From Hydrogenimonas sp. (GTDB taxonomy: Bacteria > Campylobacterota > Campylobacteria > Campylobacterales > Hydrogenimonadaceae): DNA of 20,985 nucleotides. Shown in pieces: positions 7,217-16,339 of this stretch. The stretch is from NCBI GenBank assembly GCA_015494675.1, contig WGAW01000022.1, forward strand, positions 1 to 20,985. The letters are read 5' to 3'. The notes beneath the pieces were generated by a model, which saw only the letters and a list, made by a program, of their open reading frames with translations, was not told the DNA's origin and did no database searches. The position numbers and the translations under genes are program-made. Position 1 is the first letter of the stretch; each line of letters starts with the position of its first letter.

Positions 7217-10200
7217 ATGGAGCTTGACAGACGATACGCGCAGGCGTGTATGCAGATTTTGCGCAGCGACGACCTGGAGCTTCCCGAAGCGGTAGAGGAG
7301 GAGCTCTTCGCAGAGGATTTTACAGCCGAATTCATAGAAGACGAAGAGGGGTCGCTCTACCTCAAGCTATACGGCAATAGACACTTTATGCTTACACAGG
7401 TCGTTCCGCTTCTAAAAAACATCGGCCTCGACATACATAGCGAAATATCCTACATAGTGGAGCATGGGGAGCGGAAGATATTCATAAGCCGCTACAAAAT
7501 AGGAAACGAGAGCCTGACCGAGATAAAAAGGGCGCAGAAAAACGTTTTGGGGCTGATAAAGATGATGCTCTGTAACCCCGCCCTTCCAAACACTCCGCTG
7601 CTTCGGATGGCGCTTTTGGAGAATCTCTCTCCAAGAGAGCTGGAGCTTCTTTACGCACTTGTAGATTTCGAGAACCAGCTGGTTCCCTCATTCAACAAAG
7701 CCACGATAACGGATGTGCTGATAAGGTATCACGAGATAGCCAGAAACCTGATAGATCTCTTCAACCTGAAATTCGACCCGGCCCTGAAGAGCAGAAAAAG
7801 AAAGATGGCGCAGCTTGAAAAGAGCATCCTGCTAATGCTGCATCCGATAACCCATATAACCGAAGATATGGTGATAAGAACCGTATTCGAGATGATCAGG
7901 GCGATGGTGCGCACCAACTACTTCATGGGAAAAGATACGATCGCGTTCAAGACGATCACGGACGAAATGCAGAGCCGGCCGAAAGGTATTCAGCCGCATA
8001 TAGAAGCCTTTGTGCACCACTACAGCTTCAGCGGGGTGCACATGAGGATGGGAAAGATCAGTCGAGGCGGAATCAGGTGGAGCGACCGCTTCGAAGATTT
8101 TCGCGTCGAGATCCGCTCATTGATGCTTACACAGGAGGGGAAAAACGCCATAATCGTACCGCGCGGAGCCAAAGGCGGATTCGTAATCAGAGAGCCTAAA
8201 GAGAGGCTCGACGAAGAGCGTTTCGCCCACTTCTATGAACTCTACATAGATGCGCTTCTGGATCTCGTGGACAATATCGAAGAGAAGGGGGTGTCCACAG
8301 ACAGAGCCATAGTCAGGTACGACGATGACGACACCTATTTCGTAGTCGCGGCCGACAAAGGGACCGCACACATGAGTGACAAAGCGAACGAGATTGCCAT
8401 GCGGCGCAACTTCTGGATGGGGGACGCGTTCGCCAGCGGCGGCAGCCGAGGTTACAGCCACAAGGAGCTCGGAATAACCGCTAAAGGGGCGATGCGTTCG
8501 GTAGAGAGGTTCTTTATAGAGCGGGGGGTGAACATATACGAAACCCCTATCAGCATCATAGGGATCGGCTCGATGAACGGGGACGTATTCGGAAACGGTA
8601 TGCTTCTAAGCCCCCATTTCAAGCTGATAGCGGCTGTCAGCCACAACGAAATTTTCATAGATCCGGACCCGGACCCGAAGCTCTCATACGAGGAGCGCAA
8701 ACGCCTCTTCGAGGCTAGCCCGAAAGGGGGGTGGGGCTATTATGACAGGAGCAAAATCAGCCCCGGCGGAGGAGTGTTCGCAAGAGACGAAAAGGAGATC
8801 CAACTCTCTGCGCAGATAAGAGAGCTTATCAAAACATCCCGTAAAAGCATGAGCGCCGAAGAGCTTCTGAGGGCCGTTTTGCGCATGAAAGCCGATCTCC
8901 TCTTCAACGGCGGAGTGGGCACCTACGTCAAGGCGAGCTGGGAGAGCAACCTGGATGTAGGCGACAAGGCCAACGAAAACGTACGGATCGACGCTTCGGA
9001 ACTGAAGGTGAAGGCTGTCTGCGAGGGTGGGAATCTCGGTTTCACGATCCCCGCCCGCATAGAGTACGCAAGGCTCGGCGGTTTCATCAATCTCGACGCC
9101 ATCGACAACTCGGCCGGTGTCAATACAAGCGACTACGAAGTCAATCTCAAAATAACGCTGGGAAGTCTGGTGAAAAAAGGGCAACTGGACGAGGCGAGCC
9201 GGATAGATGCGCTAAAAAAACAGGCGCAGATGGTCACAAACCGCGTTCTATGGACAAACTACTACCAGTCGCTGGCCATCTCACTCGACCACATCAGAAG
9301 CCGCAACGACCTCGTTCCGTTTCTGCAGACGATCGGAGTGCTCGAACGGGAGCTTCCGGTGTTTAGCCGCAAGCAGTTTTATATACCCAAAGATGAGAAG
9401 ATAGAGTTGATACTCGACGAGAACGAAGGTATTGTCCGACCGGTTCTCGGAACGCTTCTTTCATACACGAAGATACTCCTCAAAGATCTGCTTCTAAAGA
9501 GCGACTTTCCCGATGAGGCGTTCGCACAGGAGTACCTGCTCAAATATTTTCCGAAGAGTTTCGCGGCCATCTACGAGGACGAGATACTGCTCCATCCTCT
9601 AAAACGTGAAATCGCGGCGACGGTAATTGCAAACCGCATCATCAACAACGCCGGTATCACATTTATTAGCGATTACGACGAGCTAGGCGAAGAGAGGATG
9701 GTCTCCAAAGTCAAAAGCTACCTGATCTGCAACCAGCTATTCGGATCCAACGACATCAGGTACGAGATATTCCGCCAGGACTACAGGATAAAGGCGCAAA
9801 AACAGTACGAGATGCTCTTCGAGATAGAGAACACTCTCGCTTTCAGTATAAGCTGGATGATGAGGCATATGCCGCCCGATCAGATAGACGCTCCGGCACT
9901 TCTGCGCTACAGAAGCGACCTCGCATCCTTGATGCAGGTTCTCCCCGAAGAGTCGATACGCGTGACTGTGGAAGGAGAGAGCCGCATAAACCGCTTTTTC
10001 CACCACCTTCCGTATCTAAAATTCACGATAGCGGCTATAATACTGCACGAAAAGAACCACCGCCCTTTCAACGAAACGGCCAAGCTTATGCACTCCGTCA
10101 TAAAACGGCTCCATATAAACGAGATTCTCGAAGCACTGGATAGATACAGACCGAAAAACGAGCAGGAGCATACGATAAAAAAACAGCTCGGGGAGTTCAT

Positions 10201-10426
10201 AGAGTTTGCGGTCACCTCTTTAAGCGAACGGGTCATTCACTACCAGCGCAAAGATGAGTCGATAGAGGATGCGCTCGAAAACTACCTGCACGACTGCGAA
10301 GAGCGCTACAGGGCTCTTCAGCAGGGTTTCGAAGAGTTCGTGCGACAAAACGGCGCGGAGAAGATCGAAGAGATCGCACTGCTGGTCAATACGCTTGTGC
10401 AGATAACGCTGGAGAATCCGCTGTAG
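7217..10426 (+). CDS. Large NAD-dependent glutamate dehydrogenase (GDH-115-like)
   Basis: A 1069-residue cytosolic enzyme oxidising glutamate to 2-oxoglutarate and ammonium with NAD+. The catalytic core has GGIRWSDRFEDFRVEIRSLM followed by KNAIIVPRGAKGGF (K319 probably binds substrate), then IGSMNGDVFGNGML (about 451-464) of the dinucleotide fold, and FNGGVGTYVKAS. A long N-terminal segment (1-240) and a C-terminal helical region (about 700-1069) flank the core. It is far longer than the hexameric 50-kDa GDH and shorter than the 1600-residue GDH-180 of Streptomyces and Pseudomonas, so it falls nearer the 115-kDa class; these are usually catabolic and allosterically controlled. AAGGAG at 7204-7210 supports the ATG. 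It begins 14 bases after the GGDEF-EAL gene and converges on the malic enzyme. Confidence 0.9.
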   Translation: MELDRRYAQACMQILRSDDLELPEAVEEELFAEDFTAEFIEDEEGSLYLKLYGNRHFMLTQVVPLLKNIGLDIHSEISYIVEHGERKIFISRYKIGNESLTEIKRAQKNVLGLIKMMLCNPALPNTPLLRMALLENLSPRELELLYALVDFENQLVPSFNKATITDVLIRYHEIARNLIDLFNLKFDPALKSRKRKMAQLEKSILLMLHPITHITEDMVIRTVFEMIRAMVRTNYFMGKDTIAFKTITDEMQSRPKGIQPHIEAFVHHYSFSGVHMRMGKISRGGIRWSDRFEDFRVEIRSLMLTQEGKNAIIVPRGAKGGFVIREPKERLDEERFAHFYELYIDALLDLVDNIEEKGVSTDRAIVRYDDDDTYFVVAADKGTAHMSDKANEIAMRRNFWMGDAFASGGSRGYSHKELGITAKGAMRSVERFFIERGVNIYETPISIIGIGSMNGDVFGNGMLLSPHFKLIAAVSHNEIFIDPDPDPKLSYEERKRLFEASPKGGWGYYDRSKISPGGGVFARDEKEIQLSAQIRELIKTSRKSMSAEELLRAVLRMKADLLFNGGVGTYVKASWESNLDVGDKANENVRIDASELKVKAVCEGGNLGFTIPARIEYARLGGFINLDAIDNSAGVNTSDYEVNLKITLGSLVKKGQLDEASRIDALKKQAQMVTNRVLWTNYYQSLAISLDHIRSRNDLVPFLQTIGVLERELPVFSRKQFYIPKDEKIELILDENEGIVRPVLGTLLSYTKILLKDLLLKSDFPDEAFAQEYLLKYFPKSFAAIYEDEILLHPLKREIAATVIANRIINNAGITFISDYDELGEERMVSKVKSYLICNQLFGSNDIRYEIFRQDYRIKAQKQYEMLFEIENTLAFSISWMMRHMPPDQIDAPALLRYRSDLASLMQVLPEESIRVTVEGESRINRFFHHLPYLKFTIAAIILHEKNHRPFNETAKLMHSVIKRLHINEILEALDRYRPKNEQEHTIKKQLGEFIEFAVTSLSERVIHYQRKDESIEDALENYLHDCEERYRALQQGFEEFVRQNGAEKIEEIALLVNTLVQITLENPL

Positions 10427-10445
10427 AGCCGAAAGCGCGCTCTAC
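10423..10445. terminator. Symmetrical hairpin between convergent genes; possible bidirectional terminator
   Basis: GTAGAGC (10423-10429) pairs with GCTCTAC (10439-10445) across a nine-base loop. The stem includes both stop codons of the converging glutamate dehydrogenase and malic enzyme genes. There is no T-run on either side, so intrinsic termination is not assured. Confidence 0.35.
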
Positions 10446-11725
10446 TTGCACGGATCGGCCATTATCAGCCCCATATCGGCGGCTAGTTTGGCCCTGTATC
10501 CGCAGTAGTCGAAACTCTCCACCTGCGCCACACCCTCTTCGTACGCAGCCCTGGCTACGGCGGCCGACTCCCAAAGAAGGACCCTTTTGTCGAAAGGTTT
10601 CGGTATAAGGTAGTCGGGCCCGAATTTTAGGTCTATTCCGCCGTAGGCATCCTTTACATACTGCGGCACCGGCTCTTTCGCAAGATCGGCCAGAGCTCTG
10701 GCCGCCGCCATCTTCATACCTTCGGTGATGGCCGTCGCCCTTACATCCAGAGCCCCGCGGAAGATAAAGGGAAAGCCGAGAACATTGTTCACCTGGTTCG
10801 GATAGTCGCTGCGACCCGTCCCCATCATGACGTCGCTCCGTACTTCGGCCACCTCTTCCGGAAGAATCTCCGGTATAGGATTGGCAAGCGCGAAGATGAT
10901 CGGATCGGGCGCCATCGAAGCCACCATCTCCCTGCTCAGAAGACCCGCTTTGGAAAGACCGAGCACCATGTCGGCACCCCTCATAGCCTCCTCCAGCGTT
11001 CTCTCGTCGGTGTCGAGCGCGAACTCGGCCTTATACGGGTTCAGGTCATCTCTTTCGGTGTGGATTACCCCTTTGGAGTCTATCATCACTATCCGCTTCG
11101 CTCCAAGCAGCCTGTACATTCTCGCACAAGCGATCCCGGCGGCTCCGGCACCGATGACGACGATCTTCATATTCGCTATATCCTTGCCGGTAAGCTCGAG
11201 GGCGTTGATGAGCCCCGCCGTGGTTATGATCGCGGTACCGTGCTGATCGTCGTGCATCACCGGTATGGCGGTCTCCTTCTTTAACCTCTCCTCTATCTCG
11301 AAACACTCCGGGGCTTTTATGTCTTCGAGGTTTATGCCCCCGAAAGTCGGCTCCAGGGCCTTGCATACGGCGATGAACTTTTCAGGATCCTTCTCGTCTA
11401 TCTCTATGTCGAAAGCATCGACTCCCGCAAACTTCTTGAAGAGTACCGATTTACCCTCCATCACCGGTTTGCTCGCAAGCGCGCCTATATCTCCCAGACC
11501 CAAAACGGCGGTTCCGTTGGTGATTACGGCGACCAGATTGGCGCGGTTTGTATAGCTGTAAGCCTTCGAGGGGTCTCTCTCTATCTCGAGGCACGGCTCC
11601 GCAACTCCGGGTGTATAGGCCATAGAGAGGTCCCGTGCCGTATCGCACGGTTTGGTTATCTCGACACCTATCTTTCCACCTTCGTGATACTTCAGTATCT
11701 CCTCTTTCGTAATACTATGAGGCAT
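10442..11725 (-). CDS. maeB: Malic enzyme (malate oxidoreductase, decarboxylating), short form
   Basis: A 427-residue cytosolic enzyme turning malate into pyruvate and CO2 with NAD(P)+. Seen: [11 protein letters not shown] (about 35-45), [20 protein letters not shown], the metal-binding run [11 protein letters not shown] (about 155-165), a Rossmann motif [12 protein letters not shown] (about 189-200), and [10 protein letters not shown]. It is homologous to the N-terminal part of E. coli MaeB but lacks the phosphotransacetylase-like domain, as is normal in this phylum. Cofactor preference cannot be read reliably. The ATG at 11725 overlaps the end of gltX by 11 bases, implying translational coupling in a gltX-malic enzyme transcript. 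Position matches Cj1287c. Confidence 0.93.
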   Translation of the reverse strand: MPHSITKEEILKYHEGGKIGVEITKPCDTARDLSMAYTPGVAEPCLEIERDPSKAYSYTNRANLVAVITNGTAVLGLGDIGALASKPVMEGKSVLFKKFAGVDAFDIEIDEKDPEKFIAVCKALEPTFGGINLEDIKAPECFEIEERLKKETAIPVMHDDQHGTAIITTAGLINALELTGKDIANMKIVVIGAGAAGIACARMYRLLGAKRIVMIDSKGVIHTERDDLNPYKAEFALDTDERTLEEAMRGADMVLGLSKAGLLSREMVASMAPDPIIFALANPIPEILPEEVAEVRSDVMMGTGRSDYPNQVNNVLGFPFIFRGALDVRATAITEGMKMAAARALADLAKEPVPQYVKDAYGGIDLKFGPDYLIPKPFDKRVLLWESAAVARAAYEEGVAQVESFDYCGYRAKLAADMGLIMADPCK

Positions 11726-13115
11726 CTTTTTCCTTCATATATTCAATAAGTTTTTCGACCCTTTTTAGCGTCTCCTCTTTGCCTATGATACTCATGACGT
11801 CACTCAGATCGGGACCGCCGAGGCGACCTATCAGCGCTACGCGCAGCGGCATTCCGATCTTGCCGAACCCTATCTGAAGCTCCTCTACGAAATCTTCCAT
11901 CAGCGAGTGGTAGTCTGTCGGAAGGTGCGGATCTTCGGCGCTTCCTACCTTTTCGGCGAATTTCGCCAGAATCTGCACAGCCTCCCCCTTCATCGCCTTC
12001 TTCAGCGCCTTTTCGTCATACTCTTTCGGAGCCTGCAGCACTTCCGTTATCTGCTCCGCCATCTCCTTCAGAGTCTTGCACCGCTCTTTGAAGATATCGA
12101 GCAGGATTTCGCGCTTGTCGTGTGCCAGAAGATAGACCCCGAAATCCTCGAGAAGCGAGGCGAGACGTTCGTTGGAGCTGTTTTTTATGTAGTGTGCGTT
12201 GAGCCAGAGCAGCTTGTCCGGGTTGTACTGCGACGCCGAGGCGTTTATATCCGTAGGATCGAAGTGCTCGAGCATCTCTTCCATAGTAAATATCTCCTGG
12301 TCTCCGTGGCTCCACCCGAGACGAACCAGAAAGTTCAGAAGCGCTTCAGGGAGGTAACCCGCACGCTTGTAGTCCATCACATCCGCCGCACCGTCGCGCT
12401 TGGAGAGCTTCCTGCCGCCCTCCCCGAGTATCATCGGCACATGGTAGAAACGCGGCAGCTTGAAACCGAGAGCCTCGTACACCACTATCTGTTTGGGGGT
12501 GTTGTAGAGGTGGTCGTCACCGCGAATTACGTCGGTCATGCCCATCAGCGCATCGTCTACCGCTACGACGAAGTTGTATGTGGGGGTTCCGTCGCTTCTG
12601 GCTATGATGAAGTCGTCGACCTCCTCCGCGCTTATCGCTATGGTCCCTTTTATGCCGTCTTCGAAAACGATCTCGCCCTCCAGGGGAGCCTTTATCCTCA
12701 CCACCGGCTCGACCCCTTTCGGAGGCTCCCCTTTGAAGTCGCGGTATCTACCGTCGTACCTGGGTCTCTCTTTTCTCGCCATCTGCTCTTCACGAAGCCT
12801 GTCGAGCTCCTCTTTGCTCATATAGCAGTAGTAGGCCTTTCCCTCGTCGAGAAGCTGCGTTATGTAGCTCCTGTAGAGGTCGAAGCGGTCGGACTGATAT
12901 ACGGGCTCGCCGTCATAATCCATCCCGACCCACTCGAACGCTTCGAGTATGGCCTTCGTCGCCTCGGCGGAGTTGCGGCTCATATCCGTATCTTCGATGC
13001 GAAGCTTGAACTCCCCGCCGTTGCGCCGCGCCCAGAGATAATTAAAGAGTGCGGTTCTAAGACCGCCTATATGCAAAAACCCCGTGGGTGACGGGGCGAA
13101 ACGTGTAACTACCAT
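11715..13115 (-). CDS. gltX: Glutamyl-tRNA synthetase
   Basis: A 466-residue class I aminoacyl-tRNA synthetase that charges tRNA with glutamate. Seen: N-terminal [20 protein letters not shown] carrying the HIGH-type motif, the Rossmann half with [11 protein letters not shown] (about 40-50), and the KMSKS-type loop KLSKRDGA (about 235-242), followed by the helical anticodon-binding region. Many Campylobacterota carry two GltX proteins, one specific for tRNA-Gln that feeds GatCAB; the neighbourhood equals Cj1288c, annotated gltX2, but I cannot assign tRNA specificity from sequence alone. The ATG at 13115 has AAGGA about nine bases upstream. Its promoter appears to be at 13241-13246, leaving a long GC-rich leader. 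The next gene, malic enzyme, overlaps by 11 bases. Confidence 0.95.
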   Translation of the reverse strand: MVVTRFAPSPTGFLHIGGLRTALFNYLWARRNGGEFKLRIEDTDMSRNSAEATKAILEAFEWVGMDYDGEPVYQSDRFDLYRSYITQLLDEGKAYYCYMSKEELDRLREEQMARKERPRYDGRYRDFKGEPPKGVEPVVRIKAPLEGEIVFEDGIKGTIAISAEEVDDFIIARSDGTPTYNFVVAVDDALMGMTDVIRGDDHLYNTPKQIVVYEALGFKLPRFYHVPMILGEGGRKLSKRDGAADVMDYKRAGYLPEALLNFLVRLGWSHGDQEIFTMEEMLEHFDPTDINASASQYNPDKLLWLNAHYIKNSSNERLASLLEDFGVYLLAHDKREILLDIFKERCKTLKEMAEQITEVLQAPKEYDEKALKKAMKGEAVQILAKFAEKVGSAEDPHLPTDYHSLMEDFVEELQIGFGKIGMPLRVALIGRLGGPDLSDVMSIIGKEETLKRVEKLIEYMKEKDAS

Positions 13116-13234
13116 ATTCGGATTCCTTGGTGACCGACCTTGCGCGAAGCCGTACTCCCGATACGATTACCCTTCCAGGCGCCGTGAAATCGGGTGGTCT
13201 GCAGGTTCTGCGCAAAATCAGTCTGCGATTTATT
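13116..13234 (-). promoter_or_regulatory. Structured 5' leader of gltX with nested and alternative stems
   Basis: Between the predicted start point near 13234 and gltX lie about 119 GC-rich bases without a credible ORF. TTGCGC (13140-13145) pairs with GCGCAA (13210-13215), and inside it CCCGAT (13157-13162) pairs with ATCGGG (13189-13194). A competing stem, CGATT (13164-13168) with AATCG (13188-13192), shares bases with the second. GGCGCC (13178-13183) lies in the apical loop. No known riboswitch, T-box or SRP RNA signature was recognised. It could be a regulatory leader or a small RNA; function unknown. Confidence 0.4.
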
Positions 13235-13240
13235 GCAGCT

Positions 13241-13246
13241 ATTATA
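13241..13246 (-). promoter_or_regulatory. Putative -10 box for gltX
   Basis: ATTATA on the plus strand is a perfect TATAAT on the minus strand, 126 bases before the gltX ATG. It is the only good -10 match in this gap for that direction. A plus-strand -10 for the SurA-like gene lies 23 bases further on. Confidence 0.5.
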
Positions 13247-13269
13247 GTTTCTTTTAGATAAAAAGCTGA

Positions 13270-13275
13270 TACAAT
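13270..13275 (+). promoter_or_regulatory. Putative -10 box for the SurA-like gene
   Basis: TACAAT preceded by a T/A-rich stretch (13241-13262), as in typical Campylobacterota promoters, 35 bases before the chosen ATG at 13310. The predicted RNA start is about 13282. Confidence 0.4.
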
Positions 13276-13309
13276 ATCGCCTATAAATATGCAAGGTTCC
13301 GATTATATT

Positions 13310-14164
13310 ATGAGAAATAGAATATCCCTTTTTGTCTGCTCTTTTGTCTGCTCTTCGATTATCACTGCTTCGGCTGCTTTCGCAGGACTGGTAGATGCCG
13401 TCAGTATCGTCGTCAACAATCAGCCCGTCACTCTTTACGAGATATACAAAACCCAAAAGAGTCTGGGCATACCCAAAGCCAAAGCTGTTGAACTGTTAAT
13501 CAAAAAACGGATCAAAGAGGAGGAACTACAGCGCCTCGGAATAGATGTAGACGACTTCGACGTCATAAACGAAATAGACAAAATCGCGCGTCAAAACGGA
13601 ATAGATACGCTCAAAATGCGCACAATTTTGGCCAAACAGGGGATGGACTGGAACGAATACAAGAGGAGGATAAAAGAGAAACTCCTGCAAGAAAGGCTAT
13701 ACCGCCGGATTCTCAGTACCAAGATCCAGAGCCCGAGCGACGAGACGCTCAGGGAGTACTACAGGCTCCACATAAAGAGCTTCTCGGTTCCGCAAAAGAT
13801 TGAGGTCATACAATACTCCTCCGCCGACAAACAGGCGCTCATGGCCGTTACGAAAAACCCTCTCGCCGCAATCCCGGGAGTAACGAGAAAGCAGGAGACT
13901 CTGCAGACGCAGAAGCTAAACCGGGAACTCTCCTTTCTGCTGACCAAAACCCCCAAAGGGAGCTTCACGGAGATAATCCCGGTAGGCGGGCAGTATGTTC
14001 TCTTTTTCGTGCAGGATTTCATCGACCCCGAACCTCTCCCTTTCGAGAAGATAAAAGATAGGGTCTTCGCGATGTGGATGGAGCAGAAGCAGCAGGAGGC
14101 GATCGAGAGCCACTTCGAAAAGCTGAGGGCCGCGGCAGACGTCAAAGTTCTGCGAAACCCGTAA
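13310..14164 (+). CDS. SurA-like periplasmic chaperone / peptidyl-prolyl isomerase (Cj1289 type)
   Basis: A 284-residue periplasmic protein. A signal peptide (basic RNR, hydrophobic 5-20, cleavage after AAFA near 25) precedes VDAVSIVVNNQPVTLYEI, the typical opening of the SurA/PrsA/trigger-factor-like chaperone module. A long helical region (about 45-150) follows, then a divergent parvulin-like domain (about 155-250) with KTPKGSFTEIIPVGGQYVLFFV, and a returning C-terminal helix. This is the layout reported for C. jejuni Cj1289, with the same neighbours. The likely role is escorting outer-membrane proteins; isomerase activity is uncertain because the parvulin part is short and divergent. I prefer ATG 13310 to ATG 13289 because the signal peptide begins there. 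A DUF481 barrel gene follows after 12 bases, a plausible client. Confidence 0.85.
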   Translation: MRNRISLFVCSFVCSSIITASAAFAGLVDAVSIVVNNQPVTLYEIYKTQKSLGIPKAKAVELLIKKRIKEEELQRLGIDVDDFDVINEIDKIARQNGIDTLKMRTILAKQGMDWNEYKRRIKEKLLQERLYRRILSTKIQSPSDETLREYYRLHIKSFSVPQKIEVIQYSSADKQALMAVTKNPLAAIPGVTRKQETLQTQKLNRELSFLLTKTPKGSFTEIIPVGGQYVLFFVQDFIDPEPLPFEKIKDRVFAMWMEQKQQEAIESHFEKLRAAADVKVLRNP

Positions 14165-14176
14165 AGGAGTCCATTT

Positions 14177-14929
14177 TTGAAAAAGGCTCTTCTTCTTTTC
14201 TCATATATTCTGCCGCTTTTCGCATATATAGACGTGACCCCGGTTGAGATCGGGGAGCACCCCGGGACCGGCGGCTCGGTCGGCCTCTCTCTTTCAAATA
14301 CTCGAGGAAACACCGACAAAACGGAAACAAGCGCCGATCTGAACATCCGATACGACAGCAACCGAACCTACGCACTCTGGTTATTCGGGGGGTACAAATA
14401 TACCGATACCGAGGGAAAATCGATACAGAACAGGGGTTCCGCGCACCTGCGCTACCTTCATAAAATAGACGACACCATCTATCTAGAAAGCTTCATACAG
14501 ACGGAGAACAACAGAATAAACGGCATCAAAAACCGCTCTGTTGCGGGTGGTGATATCCGCTGGCGCTTTTTCGATACATCCTCATTCGGCAGAGGGTACG
14601 CGGCGGCCGGAGCGATGCTGGAGCAGATACGATTTGTAGAGCCCGACAAAGACCCGATGCAACACAACGTCCGTCTAAGCACGTATCTCTTCTACACGAA
14701 GGCGTTTGGAACCGGTGCGCGCCTGAACGCATACATCTATTACCAGCCGAAAACCGGCAGCCGGTCAGACTACAACCTATATACGCTCGGAGAGTTTCAG
14801 ACCCCGATCTACAAAAACTTCTCACTGGTAGCAAGCATAACATACAACTACGACTCTACGCCGCCAAGATACAAAAATGTAAATAGTATGGATATGGAGC
14901 AGAGAGTCTCTCTGCTCTGGAAATTCTGA
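14177..14929 (+). CDS. DUF481-family outer-membrane beta-barrel protein
   Basis: A 250-residue exported protein. A short signal peptide (KKALLLFSYILPLFAYI, about 2-18) is followed by GSVGLSLSNTRGNTDKTETSADLNIRYDS, the alternating-strand pattern of DUF481 (YdiY, salt-induced outer membrane protein). Amphipathic strands continue to the end, and the last residues LLWKF finish in Phe, the outer-membrane targeting signal for the BAM complex. The start is TTG at 14177 with AAAGGAG six to eight bases upstream. It lies 12 bases after the SurA-like chaperone gene, so the two are probably cotranscribed. From memory C. jejuni has no such gene between Cj1289 and accC. Function in the family is poorly known. 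Confidence 0.85.
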   Translation: MKKALLLFSYILPLFAYIDVTPVEIGEHPGTGGSVGLSLSNTRGNTDKTETSADLNIRYDSNRTYALWLFGGYKYTDTEGKSIQNRGSAHLRYLHKIDDTIYLESFIQTENNRINGIKNRSVAGGDIRWRFFDTSSFGRGYAAAGAMLEQIRFVEPDKDPMQHNVRLSTYLFYTKAFGTGARLNAYIYYQPKTGSRSDYNLYTLGEFQTPIYKNFSLVASITYNYDSTPPRYKNVNSMDMEQRVSLLWKF

Positions 14930-14997
14930 GGATCCCCACTATGGCCTATTTTGCGCAGAGTCGCAATATCGGCTCTCCGAGAGAGGGTTACACTCCG

Positions 14998-16335
14998 CTA
15001 AAGGTGTGACTCGAGATACTTTGTGTCGAAGCGGTTCTCTATGAAGTCCGGGTTTCGCATCATGCGGCGATGAAAGTCGATAACCGTCTTTATACCGCCC
15101 ACCTCGAACTCATCCATTGCACGCTGCATCTTTTTGATGGCCCGTTCGCGGTTCTCTCCCCAGACGATCACTTTACCGATCATCGAGTCGTAGTGCTGCG
15201 GAATGATGTAGCCTGCATGAGCGTGTGAGTCGATGCGGACATCTTTACCGCCCGGCGCGATCCACTTGTTGATCTTTCCGGGGCACGGCATGAAGCTGAC
15301 CGGATCTTCGGCTGTAATACGGCACTCTATGGCATGTCCGCGGAGCTCCACCTCACTCTGCTCGAAGAGCCTCTCGCCTTCGGCTATGCGTATCATCCAC
15401 TCTATGATGTCGATACCGCTTACCATCTCGCTTACGCAGTGCTCCACCTGAAGGCGGGTATTCATCTCCATGAAATAGAAGTTCCTATGTTTGTCTACCA
15501 GAAACTCGAACGTACCTGCACTCTCGTACCCTATATGTTTCGTCGCCTTTACCGCCGCTTCATGAAGCGCGGCCCGGGTCTCGCCATCGAGAAACAGAGC
15601 CGGCGACTCCTCTATCAGCTTCTGATGGCGCCTTTGCATGGAGCAGTCGCGTTCGCCTATATGTACGGCATTTCCGTGGCTGTCCGCAAGAACCTGTACC
15701 TCTATATGGCGCGGATTCTCTATGAACTTCTCCATATAGATCGTTCCGTCTCCGAACGCCGTTATCGCCTCGCTCTCCGCCGCAAGATAGGCGTTCTCTA
15801 TGTAGCTCTCGTCCTCGACCACGCGCATGCCGCGTCCGCCGCCGCCCGCCGCCGCCTTCAGAATGACGGGAAAGCCCATCTCTTTCGCCAGTTTGCGCGC
15901 CTCTTCCACCCCCTTTATCGCACCGTCGCTTCCGGGAATGACCGGCACTCCGGCCTCTTTCATAACCTGCTTGGCTTTGCTCTTGTCGCTCATCATCGCC
16001 ATAACTTCGACGCTCGGACCTATGAACTTGATGTTGTGGAACTTGCAGATCTCCACGAAGTTCTGGTTTTCGCTCAAAAAACCGTAGCCGGGGAATATCG
16101 CATCGCACTCGCTCACTTCCGCCGCCGCGATGATGGATGGGATATTCAGATAGCTCTCGGCGCTTTTGGGCCCGCCTATGCAGATCGTGGCATCCGCAAG
16201 GCGCAGATAGGAGGCGTCCTTGTCGGCCGTGGAGTAGACGGCGACAGCCTCTTTTCCCATCTCTTTGATGGTTCTGATCGTCCTGAGAGCGATCTCACCT
16301 CGGTTGGCTATGAGAATACGTCTGATTTCGGCCAT
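14998..16335 (-). CDS. accC: Acetyl-CoA carboxylase, biotin carboxylase subunit
   Basis: A 445-residue ATP-grasp enzyme carboxylating the biotin on AccB, the first half-reaction of malonyl-CoA synthesis. Seen: N-terminal ILIANRGEIALRTIRTIKE, the glycine-rich ATP loop KAAAGGGGRGMR (about 159-170), the RDCSMQRRHQK block near 233-243, and MEMNTRLQVEH (about 287-297). Length is normal for AccC. It starts four bases after the accB stop, in an accB-accC operon; accA and accD are not in the window. The equivalent C. jejuni pair is Cj1291c-Cj1290c. Only 68 bases separate it from the converging DUF481 gene, and I see no clear terminator there. Confidence 0.96.
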   Translation of the reverse strand: MAEIRRILIANRGEIALRTIRTIKEMGKEAVAVYSTADKDASYLRLADATICIGGPKSAESYLNIPSIIAAAEVSECDAIFPGYGFLSENQNFVEICKFHNIKFIGPSVEVMAMMSDKSKAKQVMKEAGVPVIPGSDGAIKGVEEARKLAKEMGFPVILKAAAGGGGRGMRVVEDESYIENAYLAAESEAITAFGDGTIYMEKFIENPRHIEVQVLADSHGNAVHIGERDCSMQRRHQKLIEESPALFLDGETRAALHEAAVKATKHIGYESAGTFEFLVDKHRNFYFMEMNTRLQVEHCVSEMVSGIDIIEWMIRIAEGERLFEQSEVELRGHAIECRITAEDPVSFMPCPGKINKWIAPGGKDVRIDSHAHAGYIIPQHYDSMIGKVIVWGENRERAIKKMQRAMDEFEVGGIKTVIDFHRRMMRNPDFIENRFDTKYLESHL

Positions 16336-16339
16336 AGGC

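Noticed and set aside
13116..13234. SRP RNA-like GGAAGG tetraloop in the gltX leader (minus strand)
   Set aside because: A CCU-GGAA-GGG hairpin is present, but the diagnostic symmetric loop and AGCAG strand of domain IV are absent.
14930..14997. CTCTC-c-GAGAG palindrome and GTTACAC/GTGTGAC pairing between the DUF481 gene and accC
   Set aside because: The loop of the first is too tight and the second is imperfect; neither has a T-run, so no terminator is called.
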